The translations under genes were made by a program, and so were the position numbers. Positions 25,409 to 34,094 of a DNA stretch of 64,000 nt are shown here, one piece after another. The notes beneath the pieces were generated by a model. The model was not told the origin of the DNA. It searched no databases and was given only the letters and a program-made list of their open reading frames with translations. The stretch spans positions 372,001 to 436,000 of the forward strand of contig CAVYZF010000008.1 in NCBI GenBank assembly GCA_963772955.1, given 5' to 3'. This DNA is from Gp6-AA40 sp963772955 (GTDB lineage Bacteria; Acidobacteriota; Vicinamibacteria; Vicinamibacterales; UBA2999). Each line of letters starts with the position of its first letter. Position 1 is the stretch's first letter.

Positions 25409-25891
25409 GTGATCCCGGGCAAACTCGTTAGGTTCCTGGAGCAGCACGCCACGGTGGCCTTTGCCGGCGTGCGCGATCGCGATCTCGTACCGTCCGGGCA
25501 CCGCGTGTCGGGATGGCGCGTCGGCGCCGATCAACGTACGATCACGATCTTCTTTCCTGACGACTTCCTTCAGGGCTTGATCGAGCTGCTACAGCAGAAC
25601 GGAGAGTTGGCAGTCACGGTAGAAGAGATCTCCTCGCACGAGACGTATCAGTTCAAGGGGCGATACCGGCAGCACCGCGAGGTAAACGAAGACGACCTCG
25701 ATATTGTGAATCGCATTCGGCAGCGTTTCGCGCGGAGTCTCAAGGCTCTGTATCACAACGTACCTGAAGACGTTCTGAGAGCGTTCGTATCGCCGGCATC
25801 TTTGGCCGTCGAGTTTGAGGTGCAGGAGATCTATTTGCAGACACCAGGACCGGGCGCCGGGACCCGCCTCATCCCGCCGACTGAGGGGTGA
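25409..25891 (+). CDS. pyridoxamine 5'-phosphate oxidase-like split-barrel protein
   Basis: A 160-residue protein starting at GTG 25409. The sequence has the flavin split-barrel rhythm: VRFLEQHATVAFAGVRDRD, the strand DQRTITIFFPDDF, then QNGELAVTVEEISSHETYQFKG. This is the usual arrangement in which residues after the first two strands meet the flavin. No canonical pyridoxamine-oxidising residues stand out, so FMN, F420 or haem binding are all possible. The next gene is another split-barrel protein 1 bp after the stop, and a signalling kinase follows it, so the three look co-transcribed. A redox-sensing role is inference. Confidence 0.7.
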   Translation: MIPGKLVRFLEQHATVAFAGVRDRDLVPSGHRVSGWRVGADQRTITIFFPDDFLQGLIELLQQNGELAVTVEEISSHETYQFKGRYRQHREVNEDDLDIVNRIRQRFARSLKALYHNVPEDVLRAFVSPASLAVEFEVQEIYLQTPGPGAGTRLIPPTEG

Positions 25892-25892
25892 G

Positions 25893-26330
25893 ATGGCCAT
25901 GACCCGCCTTCCGCCGGAGATTCGTCAGGTACTCGACAACGGAACGGCGTGTGTCATGGTGACCTGCTCGACCGACGGAAAGCCGAACACCACCATCATT
26001 TCGCAGGTCTACTACGTGGACGAGACGCACGCGGCGCTCTCGTTCCAGTTCTTCAGCAAGACAATCCGGAATGTCCGGGAGAACCCGCGCGCCTACGTAT
26101 GTGTCTTCGACATCCAGGGGCGGGAACACTGGGAGCTGCAACTCCAGTTCGAGCGCTCCGAAACCCATGGGCCAGTGTTCGACGCGATGGATATGCAGAT
26201 CGAAGCCATCGCCTCGATGACCGGCATGTCGGGCATTTTCAAGCTGCGTGCGGCCGACATCTACCGCGTGCTCTCGGTCAAGAGAGTGCCGCATCCCGCG
26301 ATCGGCCCTGCCGCGCCCGTGGCTGATTGA
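25893..26330 (+). CDS. pyridoxamine 5'-phosphate oxidase family protein
   Basis: A 145-residue protein; the GAGGGGTGAG before ATG 25893 supports this start (ATG 25899 is equally near). Family features: LPPEIRQVLDNGTACVMVTC, the short strand DGKPNTTIISQVYYVD and SFQFFSKTIRNVRENPRAYV, the strand-helix pattern that binds FMN in general stress-type split barrels. Its stop overlaps the start of the next gene (TGATG). Two different split-barrel genes in tandem upstream of a GAF/AAA/kinase gene suggest a flavin- or haem-based sensor feeding that regulator (inference). Confidence 0.8.
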   Translation: MAMTRLPPEIRQVLDNGTACVMVTCSTDGKPNTTIISQVYYVDETHAALSFQFFSKTIRNVRENPRAYVCVFDIQGREHWELQLQFERSETHGPVFDAMDMQIEAIASMTGMSGIFKLRAADIYRVLSVKRVPHPAIGPAAPVAD

Positions 26331-27808
26331 TGGCTGACGGAACCGATCAGAAGCCGGGCTCGCTGATGTCACATCGGGATTCTGGAGCACACGCTGCAGA
26401 ACTTGCCCGCAAGACGGCCGAGGTCAGAATCCTTCAGCGCGTGTCGGCGGACATCAATTCCACACTCGATCTCGGCGAGATTTGTGACGTCGCCTTGCGG
26501 ACGATGGACGAGTTGTTCGAGTTCCACCACGCGAACATCCTGTTGCTCGAGCCGGATGGCACGACGCTGAGAGCGATCGCGAGCCGGGGCTACGAGAATC
26601 AGGCGACCGGTGGCCGTGTCCAGGTCGGGACCGGGGTGATCGGCATGGTCGCGAAGAAGCGCCAGATCATGCACGTCAACAACCTGGGACATCAGCGCGC
26701 GTATGCGGCGGCACAGCGACGCGAGATGGAAAAAGCCGGCAGGCATGCCCAGCTCGGCGAGGCGATCCCCGTGCCGGGACTGGCAAACGCCGAGAGCCAG
26801 ATCGCCATTCCGTTGCTCATCCGCGACGATCTCATCGGGGTCTTCTCGATCGAGAGTCCTGTCCCGCGTTCCTTCGACGAGCACCAGCGCGATCTCGTGT
26901 CAATCATCGCCAACCAGATTGCGAGCGCGATTAACAACGCGCGCCTGTACGAGGAGCGCCGACTCGCGGCCGCTGAACTGCAGGAGGCCAACACCTCGCT
27001 CGAAGCCAGGGTCGCGGAGAGAACCGCGGCGCTCGAGAAAGAGTTGCGTGTCGCACAGGCGCTCCTCAACGACGCTCGGAGCCGGGTGGAGGGACCGCTG
27101 CTCGGTGGCAGCGCCCAGGTTCGAGCGCTGCGTGATGCCATCGCGCGTCAAGGCAGATCGAGCGAGCCGCTTCTTCTCACGGGCCCCGCCGGATCAGGCA
27201 AGGAAGCCGTCGCGCGCGCCGTCCACGACGCATCGGGGCTGACCGGCGCGTTCATCTTCGTCAGCTGCGCCGAGTTGAACACGCAGTCCCGGCATCCTGG
27301 CGACGCAGCGGCGGCCGCGAAAACACCCGGCGAAGCGTCTCTCATCACGAGCAGGTTCGAACTGGCGTCTGGCGGAACGGTCTTCTTCGATGGAGTGCAC
27401 GAGCTGCCACCGGATCTTCAGCACGCCATTCATGCCACGTTAGAACAGGATCGAGCGCGTCCGTTCGAGGCAGGTCGTGCGCGGCTGATCGCCTCGACGA
27501 CTCACGATGAGCGTCAGCCGCCGCCGGGAGGCCTCCCGCCGTTCTTGCAATGGCTTGTAGCGAATCGTGTCGCGGTGCCTCCGCTCGTCGATCGGCGGGA
27601 GGACATACCAGTGCTCGTCGAGCATTTCGTACGCCGGCACGCGCGCAGGTTGGGAAAGGTGATCGACATCGTCTCGCCCGACTCGATGCGTCGGCTCCAG
27701 GCGTATGCGTGGCCCGGAAACATCCGCGAGCTGAAGACAGGTACTGGAGCGTGCGGTCCTGATCAGCAAGGGAACCGTACTGGACGTCGACGAAGATCAG
27801 TTGAATGA
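26330..27808 (+). CDS. GAF / degenerate sigma54-type AAA+ protein, 5' part of a frameshifted kinase fusion
   Basis: Residues about 25-205 are a GAF domain (RILQRVSADINSTLDLGEIC; IVSIIANQIASAINNARLYE) followed by a coiled coil (LEARVAERTAALEKEL). From about residue 245 a sigma54-activator-like AAA+ domain begins: Walker A TGPAGSGKEAVARAVH, a Walker B that reads VFFDGVHELP with Gly where Glu is expected, an arginine segment DRREDIPVLVEHF and sensor II AWPGNIREL. The GAFTGA loop is missing. After ELK the frame breaks at 27740; dropping one G gives TVLERAVLISKGTVLDVDED, which continues in frame into the kinase at 27801. As read, the product ends in unrelated residues at 27808. The ATPase may be a regulatory fossil rather than a sigma54 activator. 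Confidence 0.8.
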   Translation: MADGTDQKPGSLMSHRDSGAHAAELARKTAEVRILQRVSADINSTLDLGEICDVALRTMDELFEFHHANILLLEPDGTTLRAIASRGYENQATGGRVQVGTGVIGMVAKKRQIMHVNNLGHQRAYAAAQRREMEKAGRHAQLGEAIPVPGLANAESQIAIPLLIRDDLIGVFSIESPVPRSFDEHQRDLVSIIANQIASAINNARLYEERRLAAAELQEANTSLEARVAERTAALEKELRVAQALLNDARSRVEGPLLGGSAQVRALRDAIARQGRSSEPLLLTGPAGSGKEAVARAVHDASGLTGAFIFVSCAELNTQSRHPGDAAAAAKTPGEASLITSRFELASGGTVFFDGVHELPPDLQHAIHATLEQDRARPFEAGRARLIASTTHDERQPPPGGLPPFLQWLVANRVAVPPLVDRREDIPVLVEHFVRRHARRLGKVIDIVSPDSMRRLQAYAWPGNIRELKTGTGACGPDQQGNRTGRRRRSVE

Positions 27809-28730
27809 GTCCCTCGCCGTGGGGAGCTACCGCCTGGTCAAGCCGCTCGGTTCTGGCGGAATGGGCGAGGTGTGGCTCGCCAGGCACCGGTTCCTCGTGC
27901 GGCCAGCCGCCGTGAAGCTCATTCGACACGACGTTGCGCCTGGCGCATCGCGCGAGCAGCTCGTTCGGCGTTTCGAGCGCGAGGCGCACGTGACAGCGGG
28001 ACTGCGATCGCCCCACACCGTGCAGTTGTACGACTTCGGCGTGAACGACACCGGCAGCTTCTACTACGTGATGGAGTTTCTCAACGGAGTCGATCTTCAT
28101 CACATGGTCACGCGATTTGGGCCCCAGCCAGCCGAGCGCATCGTCATGCTTCTGCGGCAGGCATGCCGGTCGCTCGCGGAGGCGCACGAGCGCGGGCTCG
28201 TGCATCGAGATATCAAGCCGGCGAACCTGTTCCTGACGCGATTGGGAACCGAATACGACTACGTCAAGATCCTGGATTTCGGTGTCGTCAAAGAGCAGCC
28301 CGGACAAGATGCGACGATGCTCTCGAATCAGGGTATGGTGCACGGCACGCCGGCCTTCATGCCCCCGGAAATCGTGCTGGGCGAAAAGCGCATTGACGGC
28401 CGCGCAGATCTGTACTCACTGGCGTGTTCCGCCTACTGGGCGCTTACGGCCCATACGGTGTTCGAGGCCAGCAGCCCCGCACAGATGTTGTTGCAGCACG
28501 TTCAAACGCCAGCAGTCCCGATCTCGGAGAGGTCGGAACTGCCCGTTCCCAGGCAGCTTGAAGCGATTCTCATGTCATGCCTGGAGAAGAATCCCGCGAA
28601 GCGCCCTTCTTCTGCTCTCCACCTCGAGTCCCAGCTCTTACAGGTGCCATGCGCCGATCCCTGGACGAACGATCGGGCCCGGCAATGGTGGGAGACCCAC
28701 GCCCCCGACGCCGTCGACCTTCGGACGTAG
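27801..28730 (+). CDS. Ser/Thr protein kinase, 3' part of the GAF-AAA-kinase fusion
   Basis: A kinase domain of about 290 residues. It contains LGSGGMGEVWLARH (glycine loop), AAVKLIRHD (catalytic Lys), VHRDIKPANLFL (catalytic loop), ILDFGVVKE (DFG) and TPAFMPPEIVLGEKR, where the APE motif reads PPE. It ends with ADPWTNDRARQWWETHAP and has no membrane segment or extracellular part. The frame is continuous upstream through LDVDEDQLNESLAVGSYRL into the AAA+ C-terminus. So the true gene is probably one 2.4-kb reading frame (26330-28730, one base over a codon multiple), and this piece is independent only if the TTG at 27801 is used. A cytosolic kinase controlled by GAF-sensed signals is inferred. 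Confidence 0.85.
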   Translation: MNESLAVGSYRLVKPLGSGGMGEVWLARHRFLVRPAAVKLIRHDVAPGASREQLVRRFEREAHVTAGLRSPHTVQLYDFGVNDTGSFYYVMEFLNGVDLHHMVTRFGPQPAERIVMLLRQACRSLAEAHERGLVHRDIKPANLFLTRLGTEYDYVKILDFGVVKEQPGQDATMLSNQGMVHGTPAFMPPEIVLGEKRIDGRADLYSLACSAYWALTAHTVFEASSPAQMLLQHVQTPAVPISERSELPVPRQLEAILMSCLEKNPAKRPSSALHLESQLLQVPCADPWTNDRARQWWETHAPDAVDLRT

Positions 28731-28845
28731 CCCTACGGGCCGCGCTGGCGTCTGTGCAGATCAGTGAAGGGCGTTCGCGGCGTGTCAAGCACGGCCACAT
28801 GCGGGTCTGCGAACCGGCCTCGTTCATAATGAAGTTTTGTCCAGG

Positions 28846-31044
28846 ATGTCTTCATTCTCGATACCCGTGTGCGCGGTCAGCCTCGTACTGGCCTGCGGTA
28901 GCCTTTCCCTGGCATTGGCGCAGTTGCCCGCGTCATCGCCGATGCCACTCAACGTCGCGACCCTGCGTCTCGCCGCGTCAGCCACCAAGGTCACCGAGGC
29001 CCCCGCGATCGACGGGGTTCTGGATGAACGCATGTGGCGGGACGCGCTAGCGCTCGGCAGCTTCGTCCAGGCCGAGCCCTTCGAGGGGATGCCAGGCTCG
29101 GAGAAAACCGAGGTCCGCCTGCTGTACGACGAGGAGGCGATCTACGTCGGCGTCACGCTCTTCGACCGCGATCCCTCGCTGATCATCACCACCGACACGC
29201 GCCGCGATGCCGGCCTCGGGTCGATGGACTCGTTCCAGATGATCTTCGACACGTTCCACGATCAGCAGAACGGATTCGTGTTTGGCACCAATGTCGCCGG
29301 CATTCAGTACGACGCGCAGGTGCGCGATCAAGGCGATCCGGCGACGAGTTGGGATGGCAGCTGGGACGTACGGACGAGCATGGTGCCCGAAGGGTGGAGC
29401 GCCGAGTTTCGAATTCCACTGCGGACGTTGAGGTATGGACCGGCACCGCAGACCTGGGGCGTCAACTTCTTTCGCAACATTCAGCGCACGCGCGAGCGGA
29501 CGTATTGGTCTCCGCTCGAGCGCGTCTACGATCTCGGTCGCCTGACATCGGCCGGGGAACTGCGCGGTCTGCAGCTCTCGACGCCACGTAACTTCAAGCT
29601 GCTGCCGTACGTCGTGGGATCGGCCGATCGGAGTTTCGCGCCGGGTGCGTCCACGCTTCTCGACGGCGATTTGGGCCTCGACACGAAGTTCGGGCTCACT
29701 CCGAGCCTGAACCTGGACGTGACGGTCAACACAGACTTCGCCCAGGTCGAAGTCGATACTCAACAGATCAATCTCTCGCGCTTCAACCTGCGCTTCCCGG
29801 AGAAGCGGCCGTTCTTCCTGGAGAACTCCGGCCTCTTCACCATCGGCAAGGGCAACGAGCTGGATCTGTTCTTCAGCCGCCGCATTGGTCTCGACGAGAA
29901 CGGACTGCTCGTCCCCATCCAGGCCGGTGGCCGTCTGACAGGCAAGGTCGCGAACGTCAACGTCGGCGTTCTGAATATGCAGACCGACGACACGCTGACT
30001 GTGCCGGCCAACAACTTCACGGTGATGCGGGTCAGCAGGGAACTGCCCAACCGTTCCGGCATCGGTGCGATGTTCGTGAATCGCACCGCAACCGGGAGTG
30101 ACTCACGCTCGGACGACTACAATCGCACGTTTGGCGCCGACGCGCGCCTCGGTCTCGGCGAGTACTTCACGATGGCTGGCTTTGCCGCGCGAACGGAGAC
30201 GCCCGGCCTCACCGGCCGTGACTACGCGTACAACGTCGACTCCGAATACAACGACTCGCGGCATCGCATCGGCTTCGAGTACGGACGCACCGGCGAGGAC
30301 TTCAACCCTGAAGTGGGATTCCTCGAGAACGAAGAGGGTTACCGTCGCATGCTGTTTCGTTTCCACGAGACGATGCGCCAGCAGAAGATTCGGGATTGGG
30401 GATTCCGCGAATGGCAGCCGCACATCAACTACACGCGGTATGACTATCTCGATGGTGGGCTCAACAACGCGGAGCTGCACATCGACAATCACTGGGACTG
30501 GGAGAACGGGTATCGCGTCGATACCGCGCTCAACGGGAGCTGGGAAGGCTTCCGCATTCCGTTCGAGATCTATCCGGGCGTGATCATCCCGGTGGGCGAG
30601 CACGGAGGGCTCCGGTTCCGGCTGAACTCGAACACCGACCAGCGCAAGAACCTGTCTGCTCGCCTGCAGTGGGACGTTGGCCGGTTTCTCACCGGCGATC
30701 AGAACAGTCCAACGTTTCAGGTGACTGTTCGCGACGGCGGCCGCCTCACAGTGGACGGCACGTGGTCGTATCGCGACATCGCTCTGCCGGAGGGTGCGTT
30801 TCACACCAACCTCGCGAATATGCGCGTGACCTACAATTTCACGCCGCTGGTGTTCATCCAGAGCCTGGTTCAGTTCAATGACAGGACGGACCGCTGGTCC
30901 ACGAACTTCAGGTTCCACGTGCTCGAAACTGCCGGCACCGGTCTCTTCGTCGTCTACAACGATACGGAGAGCCTCAACGGGCTCGGCCCGATTAACCGCG
31001 CCTTTATCGTCAAATACATCCGACAGTTCGATCTGCTTCGCTAG
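28846..31044 (+). CDS. carbohydrate-binding family 9-like / DUF5916 outer-membrane protein
   Basis: A 732-residue exported protein; ATG 28846 is preferred over the in-frame TTG at 28837. Signal peptide: VCAVSLVLACGSLSLALAQ. Residues about 45-230 are a CBM9-like domain (APAIDGVLDERMWRDA; TEVRLLYDEEAIYVGVTLFD; WSAEFRIPLRTLRYG). The rest is a DUF5916 barrel (NLDVTVNTDFAQVEVDTQQI; FPEKRPFFLENSGLF; FFSRRIGL; WSTNFRFHVLETAGTGLFVV). CBM9 domains bind sugar ends, but in this architecture the ligand is unknown. The next gene starts directly after the stop, suggesting co-transcription. The 115-bp gap upstream of the gene shows no other gene. Confidence 0.88.
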   Translation: MSSFSIPVCAVSLVLACGSLSLALAQLPASSPMPLNVATLRLAASATKVTEAPAIDGVLDERMWRDALALGSFVQAEPFEGMPGSEKTEVRLLYDEEAIYVGVTLFDRDPSLIITTDTRRDAGLGSMDSFQMIFDTFHDQQNGFVFGTNVAGIQYDAQVRDQGDPATSWDGSWDVRTSMVPEGWSAEFRIPLRTLRYGPAPQTWGVNFFRNIQRTRERTYWSPLERVYDLGRLTSAGELRGLQLSTPRNFKLLPYVVGSADRSFAPGASTLLDGDLGLDTKFGLTPSLNLDVTVNTDFAQVEVDTQQINLSRFNLRFPEKRPFFLENSGLFTIGKGNELDLFFSRRIGLDENGLLVPIQAGGRLTGKVANVNVGVLNMQTDDTLTVPANNFTVMRVSRELPNRSGIGAMFVNRTATGSDSRSDDYNRTFGADARLGLGEYFTMAGFAARTETPGLTGRDYAYNVDSEYNDSRHRIGFEYGRTGEDFNPEVGFLENEEGYRRMLFRFHETMRQQKIRDWGFREWQPHINYTRYDYLDGGLNNAELHIDNHWDWENGYRVDTALNGSWEGFRIPFEIYPGVIIPVGEHGGLRFRLNSNTDQRKNLSARLQWDVGRFLTGDQNSPTFQVTVRDGGRLTVDGTWSYRDIALPEGAFHTNLANMRVTYNFTPLVFIQSLVQFNDRTDRWSTNFRFHVLETAGTGLFVVYNDTESLNGLGPINRAFIVKYIRQFDLLR

Positions 31045-31692
31045 ATGAGCAACCGCATCTTTCTGCTGTCGCCGGCCAACTGCGGTGGAACCCGGGCGAA
31101 GCGTGTGGTGTCGGATGCGGCGCAGTTCCCGCTGGCAGAGCAGTTGCGGACGCCCGCGGGCGCGTCGCTCGGCGAGGTGTTCAGCTTCGTGAGCGGGTTG
31201 TACTTTCGAGGCAAGCTCGCATACGCGCGACGGTTCAGCAATCCGCCGGATCCCACCGATCGTGTCGTGGCCGGCGGTGTCCTCGTGATCACGCCGAACG
31301 CCGGACTGCGCGCCGCCGACGTCGCCGTCACCCGGGAGTCCATTCAGGCGTTCGCGGGTGAGCCAATCGATCTCGCCAACGCCCGCTACCGGCGCCCGCT
31401 CGAGCAGGGCGCACGCGCGCTCTGCTCCAGCATCGGGCCGGACTGCGATGTCGTGCTGCTCGGCAGCATCGCCTCCGGCAAGTACGTCGAGGTGTTGTTG
31501 CCCATCTTCGGCGATCGCCTGCTCTTTCCGCCGTCCTTCATCGGCCGCGGCGACATGAGCCGTGGTGGGCTCATGCTCCGCTGCGCCGCGAGCGGGGAGG
31601 AACTGGACTACATCCCCGTCGCTGGTGCGATTCGACAAGGCAAGCGGCCGCCCCGGCTCGATCCCGCAACGCGCGTCCCTAAAGTCGGTTGA
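31045..31692 (+). CDS. conserved hypothetical cytosolic protein
   Basis: A 215-residue protein whose ATG immediately follows the stop of the DUF5916 gene. It starts RIFLLSPANCGGTRAKRV and contains GEVFSFVSGLYFRGKLAYAR, VLVITPNAGLR and VVLLGSIASGKYVEVLLPIF, the last resembling a beta-strand/Gly-loop/helix but not a P-loop. RLLFPPSFIGRGDMSRGG follows. It has no signal peptide and the composition is that of a compact alpha/beta enzyme. I recognise the sequence style as a widespread uncharacterised family but can name no activity. The block LGSIASGKY could bind a nucleotide or phosphate (weak inference). Confidence 0.75.
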   Translation: MSNRIFLLSPANCGGTRAKRVVSDAAQFPLAEQLRTPAGASLGEVFSFVSGLYFRGKLAYARRFSNPPDPTDRVVAGGVLVITPNAGLRAADVAVTRESIQAFAGEPIDLANARYRRPLEQGARALCSSIGPDCDVVLLGSIASGKYVEVLLPIFGDRLLFPPSFIGRGDMSRGGLMLRCAASGEELDYIPVAGAIRQGKRPPRLDPATRVPKVG

Positions 31693-31800
31693 GCCTTGAT
31701 CGCCGCGATCCCAGGAATGCCAGGCTTGTTAAGCCGGAACTGATTAGACTACCGTCCGGCAATCGAGCCGTTCGGTATCCGCACGCGGATCAGGAGGCGT

Positions 31801-32967
31801 ATGAATCGGACGCGAATCGCTGGGGCAGTTGTCGTGGGTCTCGTCGCATTCTGGCTGGCCGCGGGAGACGATGCGGTGCCGGATGCGCAGGGCGTGCAGG
31901 TCCCGATGTTCGAGTACGACCCGACGTTCCCGAAACCGCTGCCCGAAAACTGGGCGATTGGTCCGATTGGTGGGCTCGCCGTCGATCGACAGGATCATCT
32001 CTTCGTTGCGCAGCGTCCGGGCGGATTGCTCACGAACGAGCGGTTTTCCGGCTCGGACGACAAGCCGCCCAAGGCTGACTGCTGCATTCCGGCTCCTCCC
32101 ATTCTCGAACTCGATCAGACCGGCAAGCTGGTGAACTCGTGGGGCGGTCCGGGGCAGGGATACGACTGGCCACAGTCGGAGCATGGCATCTTCGTCGATC
32201 ACAAGGACATCGTGTGGCTCGCGGGCAACGGCGCCAAGGATCATCAGCTTCTCACTTTCACAAAGCAGGGGAAGTTCCTTCGGCAGTTCGGGAAGGCCGG
32301 CATGAGCAAGGGGAGCGACGACACGTCGAACATGCGCGGCCCCGCCAATCTCGTGGTCGATCCGATGACCAACGAGGTCTACGTCGCGGATGGGTACGGC
32401 AATCGACGCGTCATCGTCCTCGATGGCGAGAGCTTTGCCTTCAAGCGCATGTGGGGTGCGTACGGCAACAAGCCGAGCGACATGGATCTCGGTCCATACA
32501 ATCCCGACGCTCCACCCGCGCAGCAGTTCCGGCTGCCACACAACATCTCGATCTCGCGCGACGGCTTCGTCTATGTCGCCGATCGGCCGAACAACCGCAT
32601 CCAGGTGTTCCGCAAGGACGGCACGTATGTGAAGGAGGTCTTCATTTCGAAGCGGACGCTCCTGCAGGGCGCCGCGTCCGGCTTCGCGTTGTCACCGGAT
32701 CCCGAGCAACGATTCCTCTACATGATCGACGGCGCGAATCATCACGTCTGGATCCTGAATCGCAGCACGCTTCAGATCATCGCGCGCTTCGGCCAGCAGG
32801 GACTGTGGGGCGGATTCCTCAACGTGCCGCACGCGATCGCCGTGGACAGCAAGGGAAACATCTACGTCGGCGAGAACTTCGACGCGCGCAGATTCCAGCG
32901 TTTCCTCTACAAGGGTCTCGGAAAGCCGCGGCCAGGAACGCTGCCGATGACGACGCTGGTGCAGTAG
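31801..32967 (+). CDS. NHL-repeat six-bladed beta-propeller, secreted
   Basis: A 388-residue exported protein (signal-like IAGAVVVGLVAFWLAAG). It is built of NHL-type repeats: GGLAVDRQDHLFVAQRPGG, HGIFVDHKDIVWLAG, NLVVDPMTNEVYVADGYGNR, HNISISRDGFVYVADRPNNR and HAIAVDSKGNIYVGENF. These match peptidyl-alpha-hydroxyglycine lyase-like and other NHL propellers. A DCCIPAPPILELD segment adds a Cys pair near residue 98. Propellers of this class are abundant in Acidobacteriota and may bind ligands or catalyse lyase or hydrolase reactions; nothing here fixes the substrate. The stop is followed 7 bp later by a REP-like palindrome. Confidence 0.85.
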   Translation: MNRTRIAGAVVVGLVAFWLAAGDDAVPDAQGVQVPMFEYDPTFPKPLPENWAIGPIGGLAVDRQDHLFVAQRPGGLLTNERFSGSDDKPPKADCCIPAPPILELDQTGKLVNSWGGPGQGYDWPQSEHGIFVDHKDIVWLAGNGAKDHQLLTFTKQGKFLRQFGKAGMSKGSDDTSNMRGPANLVVDPMTNEVYVADGYGNRRVIVLDGESFAFKRMWGAYGNKPSDMDLGPYNPDAPPAQQFRLPHNISISRDGFVYVADRPNNRIQVFRKDGTYVKEVFISKRTLLQGAASGFALSPDPEQRFLYMIDGANHHVWILNRSTLQIIARFGQQGLWGGFLNVPHAIAVDSKGNIYVGENFDARRFQRFLYKGLGKPRPGTLPMTTLVQ

Positions 32968-32973
32968 CTTCAG

Positions 32974-32998
32974 GTAGAGGCGGGTCTTTAAACCCGCC
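32974..32998. repeat. REP-like palindrome between convergent genes
   Basis: GTAGAGGCGGGTCTTTAAAC followed by CCGCC forms a stem GGCGGGT/ACCCGCC around CTTTAA (32979-32998). It is the second of three related copies in the window. It lies between the convergent NHL and AraC genes (gap 32968-33004) and could end transcription from both sides. Confidence 0.85.
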
Positions 32999-33004
32999 GT
33001 CCGT

Positions 33005-33904
33005 TCACGCCAACGGAACGTACAGTTCCGTTCGCAACTGTTCCTTCGGTACCTCGCCCGGCGTGTTCGTGTAGACCTCGTAGCTCACGCCGTCGCCGAT
33101 TCGATTTCCGCTCGCCGGGACCCACTGGCCAAGCAGGCGTGCCCACACGTCGCCAAGCTGTTCGTACGGTCCGACGTGGACAGTGCGCGCATAGCGCCCT
33201 GCAGAGATGTGCTGTTCGACGAGTCCATCCGGCATCTTTACGCCCTCGGGCACGACGAGCGCGGCATCGGAGCGAAGCTGATCCTGCGGCGTGCTCTCGG
33301 GATCGTCGTGAAAAATCGCGATCATCGCGCTCGCCTTCTCCACGAGCCCCGCCGGTCCGGCGACCGCGCCCAGGTGCTCGAATGCTTTCGGAATCTGGTT
33401 GTACGGGCCGACGTGCCTCACCGTCGCGACGCGAAGCTTCGGCATGTCCTTGATATCGACTTCCATGGTGAGTCCTCCTGAGTCTCGAGCAATGAATTGC
33501 GCGATCGCTCCGTCGGCGCGGTAGTGGACGCCGCACGGAGCCGCGATCTCGATCCGCGGGTACTTCCGCAACCTGAAGCCGGACGGCGACGCGCTGTAGC
33601 TGGATCGAAACGCACGCGTAAATGCCTCGTGCGTCTCGTAGCCCGCATCGAAGGCGATCTCCGTGACCGCTCGCTCCTTGTCTCTCAGCCTCCACGCCGC
33701 ACGCTCCAATCGCAGCCTTCGCGTCAGCTCGAGCGGCGTCTCACCGACCATCCCGCGGAAGACACGATGGAAATGAAAGGGCGACAGGCACGCGACGCGC
33801 GCCAGCGCTTCCAGTTCCAGCGCGTCGTCCAGATGCATCGCGATGTGCTCGATCGCGGCCTGAACGGCTCGTGCGTAGAAGGAGCGAGTGTCCGGCTTCA
33901 TCAC
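33005..33904 (-). CDS. AraC-family regulator with GyrI-like effector domain
   Basis: A 299-residue protein. Residues about 8-110 are the double AraC HTH, N-terminal as in Rob/SoxS types: AIEHIAMHLDDALELEALAR, CLSPFHFHRVFRGMVGETP, VTEIAFDAGYETHEAFTRAF and SPSGFR. Residues about 140-299 are a GyrI/SOUL-like effector-binding domain (PKLRVATVRHVGPYNQIPKA; LVEQHISAGRYARTVHVGPY; VSYEVYTNTP). Such proteins activate efflux or detoxification genes on binding amphipathic small molecules. It is monocistronic here and its target is not evident. Confidence 0.92.
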   Translation of the reverse strand: MMKPDTRSFYARAVQAAIEHIAMHLDDALELEALARVACLSPFHFHRVFRGMVGETPLELTRRLRLERAAWRLRDKERAVTEIAFDAGYETHEAFTRAFRSSYSASPSGFRLRKYPRIEIAAPCGVHYRADGAIAQFIARDSGGLTMEVDIKDMPKLRVATVRHVGPYNQIPKAFEHLGAVAGPAGLVEKASAMIAIFHDDPESTPQDQLRSDAALVVPEGVKMPDGLVEQHISAGRYARTVHVGPYEQLGDVWARLLGQWVPASGNRIGDGVSYEVYTNTPGEVPKEQLRTELYVPLA

Positions 33905-34094
33905 CAGTGACTCTAGGGTGTCGTCCGAAGGAATGCTTGATATGCCTTGCGCATTTTGTGCTCGTCGCGGTCGCCGCGCCTACTCATGAGAACCCTGTAC
34001 GCCCACGAACCCTTGGCGCTCGTGACTGACCCGCGTGGTACGCCTACTGCTTGGTCATCGCCGCACGGCCGGCCTGTTGTAGAACCGACAAACA

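Noticed and set aside
30103..31638. 511-residue minus-strand frame
   Set aside because: It spans two clearly real plus-strand genes in antisense, with no ribosome site or motif, so it is a GC-bias artefact.
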